NCBI GenBank assembly: GCA_947175805.1
Contig: CAMWOF010000102.1
Location: forward strand, 1 to 8,054
DNA length: 8,054 bases
Reading direction: 5' to 3'
DNA from: an uncultured Clostridiaceae bacterium
Lineage (GTDB): Bacteria > Bacillota > Clostridia > Lachnospirales > Lachnospiraceae
Position numbers and translations under genes: made by a program. The notes below the pieces were generated by a model. It ran no database searches. It was given only the letters and a program-made list of their open reading frames with translations, and was not told where the DNA came from. Positions 1 through 6,734 of the stretch are shown here, piece after piece. How positions within the stretch are numbered: position 1 is the stretch's first letter; the number at the start of each line of letters is the position of its first letter.

Positions 1-84
1 GTACAACACTACTATACAGGTGCCAAATTGGTGAATATTTATGAAGAAGTTAAGTCAGACAATGGAGAGACATCCGAGAATTAA
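1..84 (+). CDS. C-terminal tail of a SpoIID/LytB-like protein (partial)
   Basis: Frame 1 is open from the first base to a TAA at 82-84 and gives 27 residues beginning VQHYYTGAKLVNIYEE. The 'HYYTGA-LV' stretch resembles the final strand of SpoIID/LytB-domain proteins, where an 'IL..YYTG..I/LV' motif sits near the C-terminus. SpoIID is a lytic transglycosylase that acts on peptidoglycan during engulfment, and relatives occur in vegetative cells. Only the tail is visible, so the catalytic part cannot be checked. The reading frame overlaps the next gene, which suggests translational coupling. The assignment rests on a short motif recalled from the family and is tentative. That some gene ends here is more secure than its identity. 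Confidence 0.5.
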   Translation, partial: VQHYYTGAKLVNIYEEVKSDNGETSEN

Positions 85-913
85 GCGGTGTATGGAATCC
101 CTTCAGGGGTTTTTTGAAAAGAGCAGCACAGATCATGTATCAGCATTTTCTGCCCAGGCGGCTTTCTTTATGCTGCTTTCCATATTTCCCATGTTGATGA
201 TCGTGTTGAACTTGGCCAGATATATGCCCTTTACGCAACAGGATGTCATATCTCTGATTGCAAATATAATGCCCAATGAATTTGTGCAATTTCTAAATTC
301 TATTATCATGGATTTGTACAGTAAATCGAAGATGCCGTTGCTGTCGCTTTCTGTTTTATTAACGCTGTGGTCGGCGGCAAAAGGGATGCAGGCGATTGCG
401 AATGGCTTGGATTCCGTCTATGATTGTGAGGTGTACAGAGGATTTGTGATTCTCCGCCTGAAGGCAATCGTCTATACACTTGTGTTTATCATTCTGATTG
501 TGGTGACGCTGTGTCTGTTTGTCTTCGGCAATACCATTTACCACAATCTGGTGAATTGGCTGCCCCATCTGGAAAATATCGCAGGGCTTGTGATAGGGAT
601 TCGTACGGTTGTGGGTGTGGTTACATTGTTTTTGTTTTTCCTTCTGCTTTATACTACGCTCCCGAACCACGGTAAGCGAAATAGCGGGGGCGCAGTGAGG
701 GCACAGGTCTATGGCGCGCTGTTTTCCGCCAGTGCATGGATACTGCTTTCTTATGCATTTTCTTTTTATATCGATAATTTCAGCAGCTTTTCCTATATGT
801 ACGGAAGCCTGACCACAGTAATGCTTGCCATGCTGTGGCTGTATTTCTGTATGTATATTATATTTATCGGTGCGGAAATCAATGTGTTTTTGCACAGGGG
901 ACGGAGTAAATAA
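41..913 (+). CDS. YihY/BrkB-family integral membrane protein
   Basis: This 290-residue protein has the usual length and layout of the YihY/BrkB (UPF0761, old 'ribonuclease BN') family. A short basic, cytoplasmic N-terminus (about 1-33) is followed by about six hydrophobic segments near residues 36-58, 98-117, 141-166, 183-206, 220-244 and 255-284. Family signatures are visible: 'AFFMLLSIFPML' in the first segment, 'LWSAAKGMQAIANGLDSVY' near 109-127, 'LLYTTLPNHGKR' near 202-213, and 'YGSLTTVMLAMLWLYFCMYIIFIGAEINVFL' ending at 284 (residues 254-284; quoted only as landmarks Y254, W266, G277, E279 and N281). The molecular role of the family is unsettled; it is not the RNase BN nuclease. The ATG at 41 has only a weak upstream GGTG and lies inside the preceding gene. 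In-frame ATGs at 62 (Met8) and 92 (Met18) are alternatives that shorten or remove the overlap. The gene ends about 60 nt before a stem-loop terminator. Confidence 0.9.
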   Translation: MKKLSQTMERHPRIKRCMESLQGFFEKSSTDHVSAFSAQAAFFMLLSIFPMLMIVLNLARYMPFTQQDVISLIANIMPNEFVQFLNSIIMDLYSKSKMPLLSLSVLLTLWSAAKGMQAIANGLDSVYDCEVYRGFVILRLKAIVYTLVFIILIVVTLCLFVFGNTIYHNLVNWLPHLENIAGLVIGIRTVVGVVTLFLFFLLLYTTLPNHGKRNSGGAVRAQVYGALFSASAWILLSYAFSFYIDNFSSFSYMYGSLTTVMLAMLWLYFCMYIIFIGAEINVFLHRGRSK

Positions 914-971
914 AAGAAATAAGTAACAGCAATCAGTATTTATACTATATGGAGCTTGATTAGGGTTTATA

Positions 972-1024
972 AAATCCCCCCATTTTGTATCTGCAAAATG
1001 AGGGGATTTCAGTCTCGATTTTTT
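972..1024. terminator. Stem-loop terminator between convergent genes
   Basis: Bases 972-987 pair with 994-1009 to give a 16-bp stem with one mismatch (980/1001) around a 6-nt loop (988-993). On the plus strand the stem is preceded by AAAA, and a run of six T follows at 1019-1024, nine bases beyond the stem. On the minus strand the stem is followed directly by TTTTATAAA. The position between the YihY gene and the oxidoreductase, which converge here, fits a shared bidirectional terminator. The displaced or short T-tracts lower confidence in efficiency on either strand. Confidence 0.7.
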
Positions 1025-1057
1025 CCAGTGCAGCTTTATGTTGGTCTTCTTGGCTCC
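1016..1057 (-). pseudogene. Scar of an FN3-coding sequence (third GH25-FN3 paralog remnant)
   Basis: Bases 1020-1057 match 2376-2413, inside the last FN3 domain of the 768-residue muramidase, at 34 of 38 positions; all four differences are transitions. The other edge, 1016-1027, is a perfect 12-base match to 4709-4720 in the same place of the 685-residue muramidase. On the minus strand the piece reads AKKTNIKLHWKKS, equivalent to AKKTSIKLRWKK in the 768-residue protein and ending WKKS like the 685-residue protein. It has no start, and matching stops beyond both ends. One end lies exactly against the oxidoreductase stop codon (1058-1060). It is best explained as the residue of a lost or broken family member. 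Confidence 0.72.
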
Positions 1058-2086
1058 TCACTCACAAGGGTATTTCATGCCCCATTCTCTCCTGATCTGG
1101 TCTAGCAGCCTCATCACCCGCAATGTTTCATTGTGAGGCATTTCTTCACACTCCGATTTCCCCTCATTAATCGCTTTCATACAAGAAATTACTTCATATT
1201 CGTATCCGTTTATCTGTTCCGGTATTTTATGACGAGCGATCATTTGATGTTCTGAATCATACACTCGGATCTCTTCACAGTTATTAATATTTTGTACCTC
1301 AATGTATCCCTTATCTCCATAAACTATTCCCAAACGGTCTGTAGCAGACAGCATGCTACTGTGAAGAACCGCCATTTTTCCACTCACGAATGTCAAAGTC
1401 ACGCTATTCAGCCAATCAACCCCTTTAGGAGATAAAACCGCTGTAGTATTAACTTCCTTGATTTCTTCATGGAATACCATCAACGCAAAATTGATTGGGT
1501 ACACACCCACATCAAGCAAGGCGCCTCCTGCCAATTTCGGATCTTGCAAGCGCTCCTTTTGCGCCATCGCATAACCCAGATCTGCTGTTAAAGAAAACGG
1601 TTCTCCGATTACTCGGCTTGCAATGATATCATCTATAATTTTTCTGCTTGGCATATACCTTGTCCATATAGCCTCTGCCAGTAAAAGTTTCTTTTCTTCT
1701 GCAAGCCTGATTAGTTCTTCCGCCTGCTTTGCGTTTACAGTAAACGCCTTTTCCAACAGAACATTTTTACCATGTTCCAAACACATTTTGGCGTGTTGAT
1801 AATGGTGGGAATGAGGTGAGGCAACATATACCAGTTCTACAGCTTCATCTTCCAACATTTCTTCATAAGAACCATAAGCTTTTTTAAATTTCCACTGCTT
1901 GGCAAACTCCTGTGCACGATCATAATTTCGGGACGCAACTGCATAGAGTTCTATTTGCAGATCTTCTGTTATAAGTTCCCCGTCTGCTGTTTTTAATACA
2001 TGATTTCTGATTGCTTCTCTTATTCCTGCTACCGCTTGTGCCATACTACAGGCAATTTTTCCCGGTGCCAAAATCGCAAATTTCAT
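1058..2086 (-). CDS. Gfo/Idh/MocA-family NAD(P)-dependent oxidoreductase
   Basis: This 342-residue protein is the normal length for a cytoplasmic Gfo/Idh/MocA dehydrogenase. The N-terminal Rossmann fold starts at once with MKFAILAPGKIA; the usual G-x-G-x-I-A nucleotide loop has Ala in place of the first Gly. The 'EKAFTVNAKQAEELI' segment carries the family's EKP-type lysine, with Ala instead of Pro. 'EAIWTRYMPSRK' and 'GGALLDVGVYPINFAL' are hallmarks of the subgroup containing dihydrodiol and sugar dehydrogenases, which oxidise a hydroxyl on a cyclic polyol or sugar using NAD(P). The substrate cannot be read from the sequence. The start is supported by GGAGGGAG (complement of 2090-2097) three bases before the ATG. 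It lies 75 nt behind the 768-residue muramidase gene on the same strand with no terminator seen, so it may be read from that transcript. It appears richer in A+T than the muramidase genes. Its stop codon touches an FN3 gene scar, which suggests that it was placed here by a rearrangement. Confidence 0.88.
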   Translation of the reverse strand: MKFAILAPGKIACSMAQAVAGIREAIRNHVLKTADGELITEDLQIELYAVASRNYDRAQEFAKQWKFKKAYGSYEEMLEDEAVELVYVASPHSHHYQHAKMCLEHGKNVLLEKAFTVNAKQAEELIRLAEEKKLLLAEAIWTRYMPSRKIIDDIIASRVIGEPFSLTADLGYAMAQKERLQDPKLAGGALLDVGVYPINFALMVFHEEIKEVNTTAVLSPKGVDWLNSVTLTFVSGKMAVLHSSMLSATDRLGIVYGDKGYIEVQNINNCEEIRVYDSEHQMIARHKIPEQINGYEYEVISCMKAINEGKSECEEMPHNETLRVMRLLDQIRREWGMKYPCE

Positions 2087-2161
2087 AAACTCCCTCCATT
2101 TTCATGCTGATCGTCAAGGCTCAATACTCCGTCCTTTATGCAGACATCAAAAGCTCTGTTT

Positions 2162-4468
2162 TTACCGCTTCTTTGTTTTCGCTGTTATCTTTACGGCGGC
2201 GCTCTCATATTTCACGCCTTTATAGGATTTGTATGCCACAACCTTGTAGGTATAGGAGGTGTTTTTCTTCAGGTTTTTGACTGTATAGCTGTTCGTCTTT
2301 AATGTTTTTATCTTTGTATATTTCTTTGTTTTTGTGTTATAGCGGTATACAGTATAGCCTGTGGCGCCGGCTACCTTTTTCCAGCGCAGCTTTATGCTGG
2401 TCTTTTTGGCTTCTGCTTTTAATGCCGTAACCTTTGTCGGTGAGGTGGCAGCGTAGCTGACGGCGGAAAAGGCGCCGTAGTAAACGGTGTCACCAAGCTG
2501 GCGGAAGGCGCGAATCTGATAAGAATAACCCGTATTTTTATCAAGACCTTTATTGGTATATGAGGTGGTGACCGATTCCCGGATGGTCTTTATTTTCTCA
2601 TATTTCTTTGTTTTCTTGTTGTACCGAAAGATTTCGTAGCCAGTGACAGTGCCCGCATTGTTCCAGGAAAGGGTAATCTTAGTGGGCGTTGTTTTGCTGG
2701 CGGCAAAGCTCTTTGGCGCCGCAGCCTGTGTGAGGCAGGCGAGAGGCTCACCGGGTGCGCCGAGTGACTCATCTGCGGCATGGGTGATGCTGCATCGGAT
2801 GCGGAACTGATAGAGCGTATTTGCGGAAAGATCCGTAATGGTGTAGGTTTCGGTGTCAGCCGGTATTACGGCGATTTCCTCATAGGAATTGTCCAGTGGA
2901 TCATGCTGTTCTATGTGGTATGACGAAGCCTGTGGACAGGCTGTCCATTTCAGCGTAATGCTGGTCTTTTTGTATGCGGATACATGAAGTCCCTGGGGTG
3001 CCGGACACAGGGTAGAGACGGAAAGTGCTATGCCCTGGTCAGGCGCCGGATAGACAGGTTCACCATCTGCGCCCAGGGTTGTCCCCACCAGCCTGTAATG
3101 ATACAGGGTGGCAGGGGATAAATTGCTGTCCGTGTAGGAGACATCTGCCGCTGTTAAGCTTGCAAGCAGCGTATATTCAATGCCGTCAGTGCTGCGGTAC
3201 AATTGATATCCGCTGCTCGCCGCATCCTTTGCCCAGTGCAGCGACAGGCTGTTTTCCTGAACATTTGCCGCAACCAGTGTCTGGTACGGTACCGACGGGG
3301 TAGCGGCGGAAAGCGCCGTGCTGTAACTGCTCAATATGTCACCGTCAGACAGCTTGTAAAAGGCGCGGATTTTATAGTTGCAGTCTGTGCCCGGAAGCAG
3401 ATTTTTGTCCGTATAGCTGACATTGCCTGCGCCGGTTACCGTGGCTATTTTCGCATAGCTGCCGTCAGCCGCCATGCGGTAAATATGATAGCCGTAGACG
3501 CCGGGAACTTTGCTCCAGCTAATTTCATTCTCGGTATAGGTAGAATTGTCAACAACTAGATTGTCAGGTGCGGCAGGGGCTTTCATGTAGCGGAAATTAC
3601 AGTCAACATTTCCGCTGATGCCCTTCACGGAGCCGGTGCTGGAGTATTGCCAGTAAGCGTAATCACCTTTATATTTGGTTTCGTTCACATAGTTTGCAAG
3701 CCAGATATCATAGGAGGCAGAAATTTCATCGGCATATACCTGTGCCTCCAGCATGGAGCGGTTGGCATATACAATAGCGGTATAGCCCATTGCCTCTGCG
3801 GTTTCACAGAAGGCGTTGCATATGTCTGTCGCCGTTGCTTTGGAAAGCTTTGCCTTATATAACCGTCCGCCTAAACCGGTAGGAGTGGAGGCGTACTCAA
3901 AATCCATCACAAGAGGAAGATGGATATCATACCCTTGAACCAGACCGGCAAGGTACTGTGCTTCCTCTATGGCTTCCTCCACAGAAATCGCCTGAGAGTA
4001 GATGTAGACACCCACATCCACGCCTGCGGCAATCGCATTTTCAATATTTGTCTGGTAATTGACATCGTTTACAATTGCTCCGCTGCCGTAGCCCCGGTAG
4101 GCTGCCCGGATAAATGCGAAATCAACGCCGCTTTTTTTTACCTTTTTCCAGTTGATTTCGCTTTGGTACACGGAGACGTCAATGCCCTTGATAACGTCAT
4201 AGCTTTTAAATTTGTTGGCATGCTTGTAGGCGGAGCTTAAGCTGCCGCTGTACTGGGATGCCATTTCTGCGGTCTCCGCCTGCTTTTCATATTCTTTGTA
4301 CGCCTGGGGGTCATCCTCGTATGCGTTCATATCTTCAAAGTTCTGTATGGTATCACCGTCTGTTTTGGAGGCGGCAGATATATGTGTATGGCTTGGAAGA
4401 ACCAAAAAGGAGGCTGCCAGCAATGCGCTTGTAAATAAAATGGCATAACGCTGTTTATATTTTTTCAT
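2162..4468 (-). CDS. Secreted GH25 muramidase with five FN3 domains (768 aa)
   Basis: This is a predicted extracellular lysozyme that cleaves the MurNAc-GlcNAc bond of peptidoglycan. An N-terminal signal peptide (basic MKKYKQR, hydrophobic core about 9-24, likely cleavage near residue 33) is followed by a linker containing DPQAYKEYEKQ (53-63). The GH25 domain spans about 94-295: GIDVSVYQ with Asp97, the catalytic D-x-E motif in LVMDFEYAS (Asp189, Glu191), YWQYSS (272-277) and GNVDCNF with Asp289. Five FN3 modules follow at about 301-390, 395-487, 488-582, 584-676 and 677-766. The protein ends in a Lys-rich tail (KITAKTKKR). There is no LPxTG anchor, so it is either released or held by charge. 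The ATG has a weak site (AGCAGGGA, 8 nt away), 33 nt downstream of the stop of its paralog, which points to co-transcription and perhaps reinitiation. It is clearly a duplicate of the 685-residue neighbour with one more FN3 domain. Confidence 0.93.
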   Translation of the reverse strand: MKKYKQRYAILFTSALLAASFLVLPSHTHISAASKTDGDTIQNFEDMNAYEDDPQAYKEYEKQAETAEMASQYSGSLSSAYKHANKFKSYDVIKGIDVSVYQSEINWKKVKKSGVDFAFIRAAYRGYGSGAIVNDVNYQTNIENAIAAGVDVGVYIYSQAISVEEAIEEAQYLAGLVQGYDIHLPLVMDFEYASTPTGLGGRLYKAKLSKATATDICNAFCETAEAMGYTAIVYANRSMLEAQVYADEISASYDIWLANYVNETKYKGDYAYWQYSSTGSVKGISGNVDCNFRYMKAPAAPDNLVVDNSTYTENEISWSKVPGVYGYHIYRMAADGSYAKIATVTGAGNVSYTDKNLLPGTDCNYKIRAFYKLSDGDILSSYSTALSAATPSVPYQTLVAANVQENSLSLHWAKDAASSGYQLYRSTDGIEYTLLASLTAADVSYTDSNLSPATLYHYRLVGTTLGADGEPVYPAPDQGIALSVSTLCPAPQGLHVSAYKKTSITLKWTACPQASSYHIEQHDPLDNSYEEIAVIPADTETYTITDLSANTLYQFRIRCSITHAADESLGAPGEPLACLTQAAAPKSFAASKTTPTKITLSWNNAGTVTGYEIFRYNKKTKKYEKIKTIRESVTTSYTNKGLDKNTGYSYQIRAFRQLGDTVYYGAFSAVSYAATSPTKVTALKAEAKKTSIKLRWKKVAGATGYTVYRYNTKTKKYTKIKTLKTNSYTVKNLKKNTSYTYKVVAYKSYKGVKYESAAVKITAKTKKR

Positions 4469-4501
4469 TTGTTTTCCCTGCTTTCATATGTCGGATGCGG
4501 T

Positions 4502-6559
4502 CTACTTCTTTGTTTTCGTTTTTATGACTGCACCGGATGCCTTGTATTCCACATTCTTATATTTTTTGTATGCCACAATCTTATACTGGTAGCTTGCATT
4601 TCTGGAAAGCTTTTTTTGTGTGTATTTGTTTGTCTTGACTGTAGCTATTTTCGTGTATTTCTTTGTCTTCGTGTTATAGAGGTATACAATATAACCGGAG
4701 GCTCCGGACGATTTTTTCCAGGACAGGGTCACGCTGTTTTTGGTGGACTTATATGTCAGGGAAGAAATCTTTTTCGGTTTGGTAGCGGTATATACAATAT
4801 CTGAGTAGCTGCTGTAATATTCCTTGTCCTCTAACGTCTGGTAGCAGCGCACCTTATACTGGAGCGTGGCAGCGGCCTTTAGATTTTTTACAGTGTAGGA
4901 GGTTTTTGAATTTCCCTTGACAACAGCAAGCTGCTTATATTTTCCTGCAGACTTGTCATAAGCATAAATCTGGTAGCCGGAGGCGCCTGTTACCTTTTTC
5001 CAGGACAGCTTTACGCTGGCAGCGGTATTTGCAGATGCCTTGACATTTGTTGGCGCCTCGCATTTTGTCGCAATATAAATAGTTGGCGCAGTTTTTTGGT
5101 TCTCATAAATCATCGTGCCCTTGCTGGAAAGTACACCCGAGCGAAGCTGATAGTAAAACTTCTTACCGGGCTTTAAGTTCGTATGCTTATATGTCAGCGT
5201 GTCTGCATCCACTTCGGCAATCAGGGTATAGTTTTTGCCATTGGTGCTCTGGAAAATGCCGTAGCCGTTGGCGTCTGCATTTCCCTTCCATTTTAAGGTA
5301 ATCGAGCTGGTGGTCTGCTTGCTTGATTGGAAGTTGTTTACAGAAAGCGTTTCCGTAGCGCCGTCTATCGTATTGGAGTAGGCGCCGTTTAGGTTGCCCT
5401 CTGCCAGCTTATAGTAAGCGCGCACCCGGTATGCATAGCTGGTGCCCGGCGTCAGGTCATAGTCAAAATAAGAAATATTGCCTGCACCCTTGAGGGTAGC
5501 AATCTTTGTAAAGCTGCCATCGGCAGAATCCCGCCGGTAGAGCTGATAGCCGTAAGCGCCGGGCACCTTGGACCAGCTCAGGGTATTGTCCGTATATGAG
5601 GTATCCGGGCGTTCGATGGCGGCAGGCTTGGCAGGCTTTTTCATGTAGCGGAAATTACAGTCTACGTTGCCGGAAATGCCAGGCACGGAGCCGGTGCTTG
5701 AGTACTGCCAGTAGCTGTAATCCCCCAGATAGCCGGAGCCGCTGCTGGCGTTTGACGGATAACATGCCAGCCAGATTGGATATTTATTGGCAATGCTGGC
5801 GGCATTTACCTGATTATTCAGCATGCTTTTATTTGCATAAACCATGCCGGTATAACCAAGGTCTTCTGCAGCCTTACAAAATGCGTTACAGACCTTGGTC
5901 GCCGCCTCCTTGCTCAGCTTGGCATCATAGAGCCTGCCGGAGGTCCCGGAGGAGGTAGAAGCGTACTCGAAGTCCATGACAACAGGCAGTGCAAGGTCAT
6001 AGCCCTCTGCCAGGGAAATGGCATAACGCGCTTCCTCCTTTGCCTCATCCTCTGTGATGGCCTGGGAAAATATGTAAATGCCTACATCCACACCTGCAGC
6101 AATTGCGCCTTCGATGTTTGCCTTGTAATTCGTGTCGGCCACAAGGGCGCCGCTGCCGTAGCCCCGGTATGCTACCCGGATAATGGCGTAATCCACACCT
6201 CCTGCCTTTGCCTTTTTCCAGTCAATGGTCTTTTGGTAAACCGATACATCGATGCCGTGAACCACCGTACAGTCGGCAAATTTAGAATCATGGGCATAAT
6301 CGCCATCCTTAAATGGGGTATTGGCGCCACTTAGAGAAGTGTGGGTGCCTTGTTTTTTAGGCGGCTGCTGTTTCTGTTTTTCATATTCGCTGTATGCCTG
6401 TGGATCCTCATCGCCCTGGGCAAATTCTTCAAAGGAAACAGCATTATTTTTTGTGCTGACAGAGGAAGCTGCCGCATGGATGCCGGAAAGACCGGCAAAA
6501 ACTGCAGTCATTCCGATCAATGTCAATCGTAACAGTATCTTTGCGCTTGTTTTTTTCAT
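4502..6559 (-). CDS. Secreted GH25 muramidase with four FN3 domains (685 aa)
   Basis: This is a predicted secreted lysozyme paralogous to the gene that follows it. The signal peptide occupies about 1-31 (KK start, hydrophobic 9-25, IHAAAS cleavage zone). A linker with DPQAYSEYEKQ (52-62) and a Pro/Lys/Gln-rich stretch (63-72) leads to the GH25 domain (about 101-306). Key residues are Asp104 in GIDVSVYQ, Asp196 and Glu198 in VMDFEYAS, YWQYSS (283-288) and Asp300 in GNVDCNF. Four FN3 modules follow at about 311-401, 404-498, 500-594 and 595-684, ending in KTKTKK. No wall-sorting motif is present. The start is supported by AGGAGG (complement of 6566-6571) six bases before the ATG. It is the promoter-proximal gene of the minus-strand cluster and is divergent from the amidase. 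The FN3 modules probably extend the catalytic domain or bind wall glycans; this is inference. Confidence 0.94.
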   Translation of the reverse strand: MKKTSAKILLRLTLIGMTAVFAGLSGIHAAASSVSTKNNAVSFEEFAQGDEDPQAYSEYEKQKQQPPKKQGTHTSLSGANTPFKDGDYAHDSKFADCTVVHGIDVSVYQKTIDWKKAKAGGVDYAIIRVAYRGYGSGALVADTNYKANIEGAIAAGVDVGIYIFSQAITEDEAKEEARYAISLAEGYDLALPVVMDFEYASTSSGTSGRLYDAKLSKEAATKVCNAFCKAAEDLGYTGMVYANKSMLNNQVNAASIANKYPIWLACYPSNASSGSGYLGDYSYWQYSSTGSVPGISGNVDCNFRYMKKPAKPAAIERPDTSYTDNTLSWSKVPGAYGYQLYRRDSADGSFTKIATLKGAGNISYFDYDLTPGTSYAYRVRAYYKLAEGNLNGAYSNTIDGATETLSVNNFQSSKQTTSSITLKWKGNADANGYGIFQSTNGKNYTLIAEVDADTLTYKHTNLKPGKKFYYQLRSGVLSSKGTMIYENQKTAPTIYIATKCEAPTNVKASANTAASVKLSWKKVTGASGYQIYAYDKSAGKYKQLAVVKGNSKTSYTVKNLKAAATLQYKVRCYQTLEDKEYYSSYSDIVYTATKPKKISSLTYKSTKNSVTLSWKKSSGASGYIVYLYNTKTKKYTKIATVKTNKYTQKKLSRNASYQYKIVAYKKYKNVEYKASGAVIKTKTKK

Positions 6560-6579
6560 GGTTATCCTCCTGTTTTTAT

Positions 6580-6596
6580 CTGTTATAAAATAACAG
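6580..6596. promoter_or_regulatory. 17-bp palindrome in the muramidase leader
   Basis: CTGTTATAAAATAACAG is a perfect 7-bp inverted repeat with a 3-base centre. It lies 9 bases upstream of the AGGAGG site of the 685-residue muramidase gene and downstream of the likely promoter. It could be a repressor operator or a small hairpin in the mRNA leader. No regulator is encoded in the window. Confidence 0.45.
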
Positions 6597-6618
6597 CGAA
6601 TGATTTAAGGATGCTTAA

Positions 6619-6647
6619 ATTATATACCCATAAGCATAACAAAAAAT
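6619..6647 (-). promoter_or_regulatory. Candidate promoter of the muramidase cluster
   Basis: On the minus strand a perfect TATAAT lies at 6624-6619, about 60 bases upstream of the start codon. The -35 region 17 bases further upstream (6642-6647) reads ATTTTT and matches TTGACA poorly, so the promoter is probably weak or depends on an activator. Its -10 box touches an inverted repeat described separately. Confidence 0.5.
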
Positions 6648-6653
6648 GGGTAT
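6624..6653. promoter_or_regulatory. Inverted repeat ATACCCAT-N14-ATGGGTAT (operator candidate)
   Basis: Two perfect 8-base arms, 6624-6631 and 6646-6653, have centres 22 bases apart, about two helical turns. One arm overlaps the last base of the minus-strand -10 box and the other covers the -35 position. This geometry fits a dimeric regulator that blocks or recruits polymerase at the muramidase promoter. A hairpin with a 14-base loop is the alternative. Confidence 0.45.
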
Positions 6654-6691
6654 TCATGCAAGGAAAGGAAGAAATTAGCAGGGGAAATGTG

Positions 6692-6720
6692 TGGATATGG
6701 CACAAAAAAGATGGTATACT
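6692..6720 (+). promoter_or_regulatory. Candidate extended -10 promoter for the amidase
   Basis: TGGATA (6692-6697, four of six to TTGACA) is separated by 17 bases from TATACT (6715-6720). TGG directly precedes the -10 box and forms an extended -10 motif. Transcription would start near 6727, about 8 bases before the 290-bp inverted-repeat element, so that element would lie in the amidase leader. It is the best plus-strand promoter that I see in the intergenic region. Confidence 0.55.
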
Positions 6721-6734
6721 GGTTTCAAATACTT

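Larger units (their letters stand above)
2162..6559 (-). repeat. Tandem gene duplication of GH25-FN3 genes
   Basis: The two adjacent muramidase genes are similar over their whole lengths: signal peptide, DPQAY motif, GH25 domain, first FN3 and last FN3. DNA similarity is obvious in the last FN3 domain (around 2310-2412 versus 4645-4743), where both encode the YNTKTKKYTKI loop, and in the GH25 core (3588-4180 versus 5645-6240). Together they form a direct repeat of about 2 kb per unit that could recombine. The scar at 1016-1057 suggests that a third copy once existed. Confidence 0.85.

Noticed and set aside
359..895. 178-codon minus-strand frame opposite the YihY gene
   Set aside because: Antisense shadow of a clear membrane protein gene; the translation is rich in Cys, His and Gln with no domain-like pattern and no ribosome site.
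2087..2161. Possible separate promoter for the oxidoreductase
   Set aside because: TTGACG and TTGATG occur on the minus strand, but neither has a convincing -10 box at a suitable distance; only the ribosome site is clear.
3025..4240. Several plus-strand frames opposite the 768-residue muramidase gene
   Set aside because: They are antisense shadows created by repetitive FN3 and GH25 codons, without ribosome sites or recognisable motifs.
4469..4804. 111-codon plus-strand frame opposite the end of the 685-residue muramidase gene
   Set aside because: Its hydrophobic look comes from the complement of Lys/Tyr-rich FN3 codons; it has no independent support.
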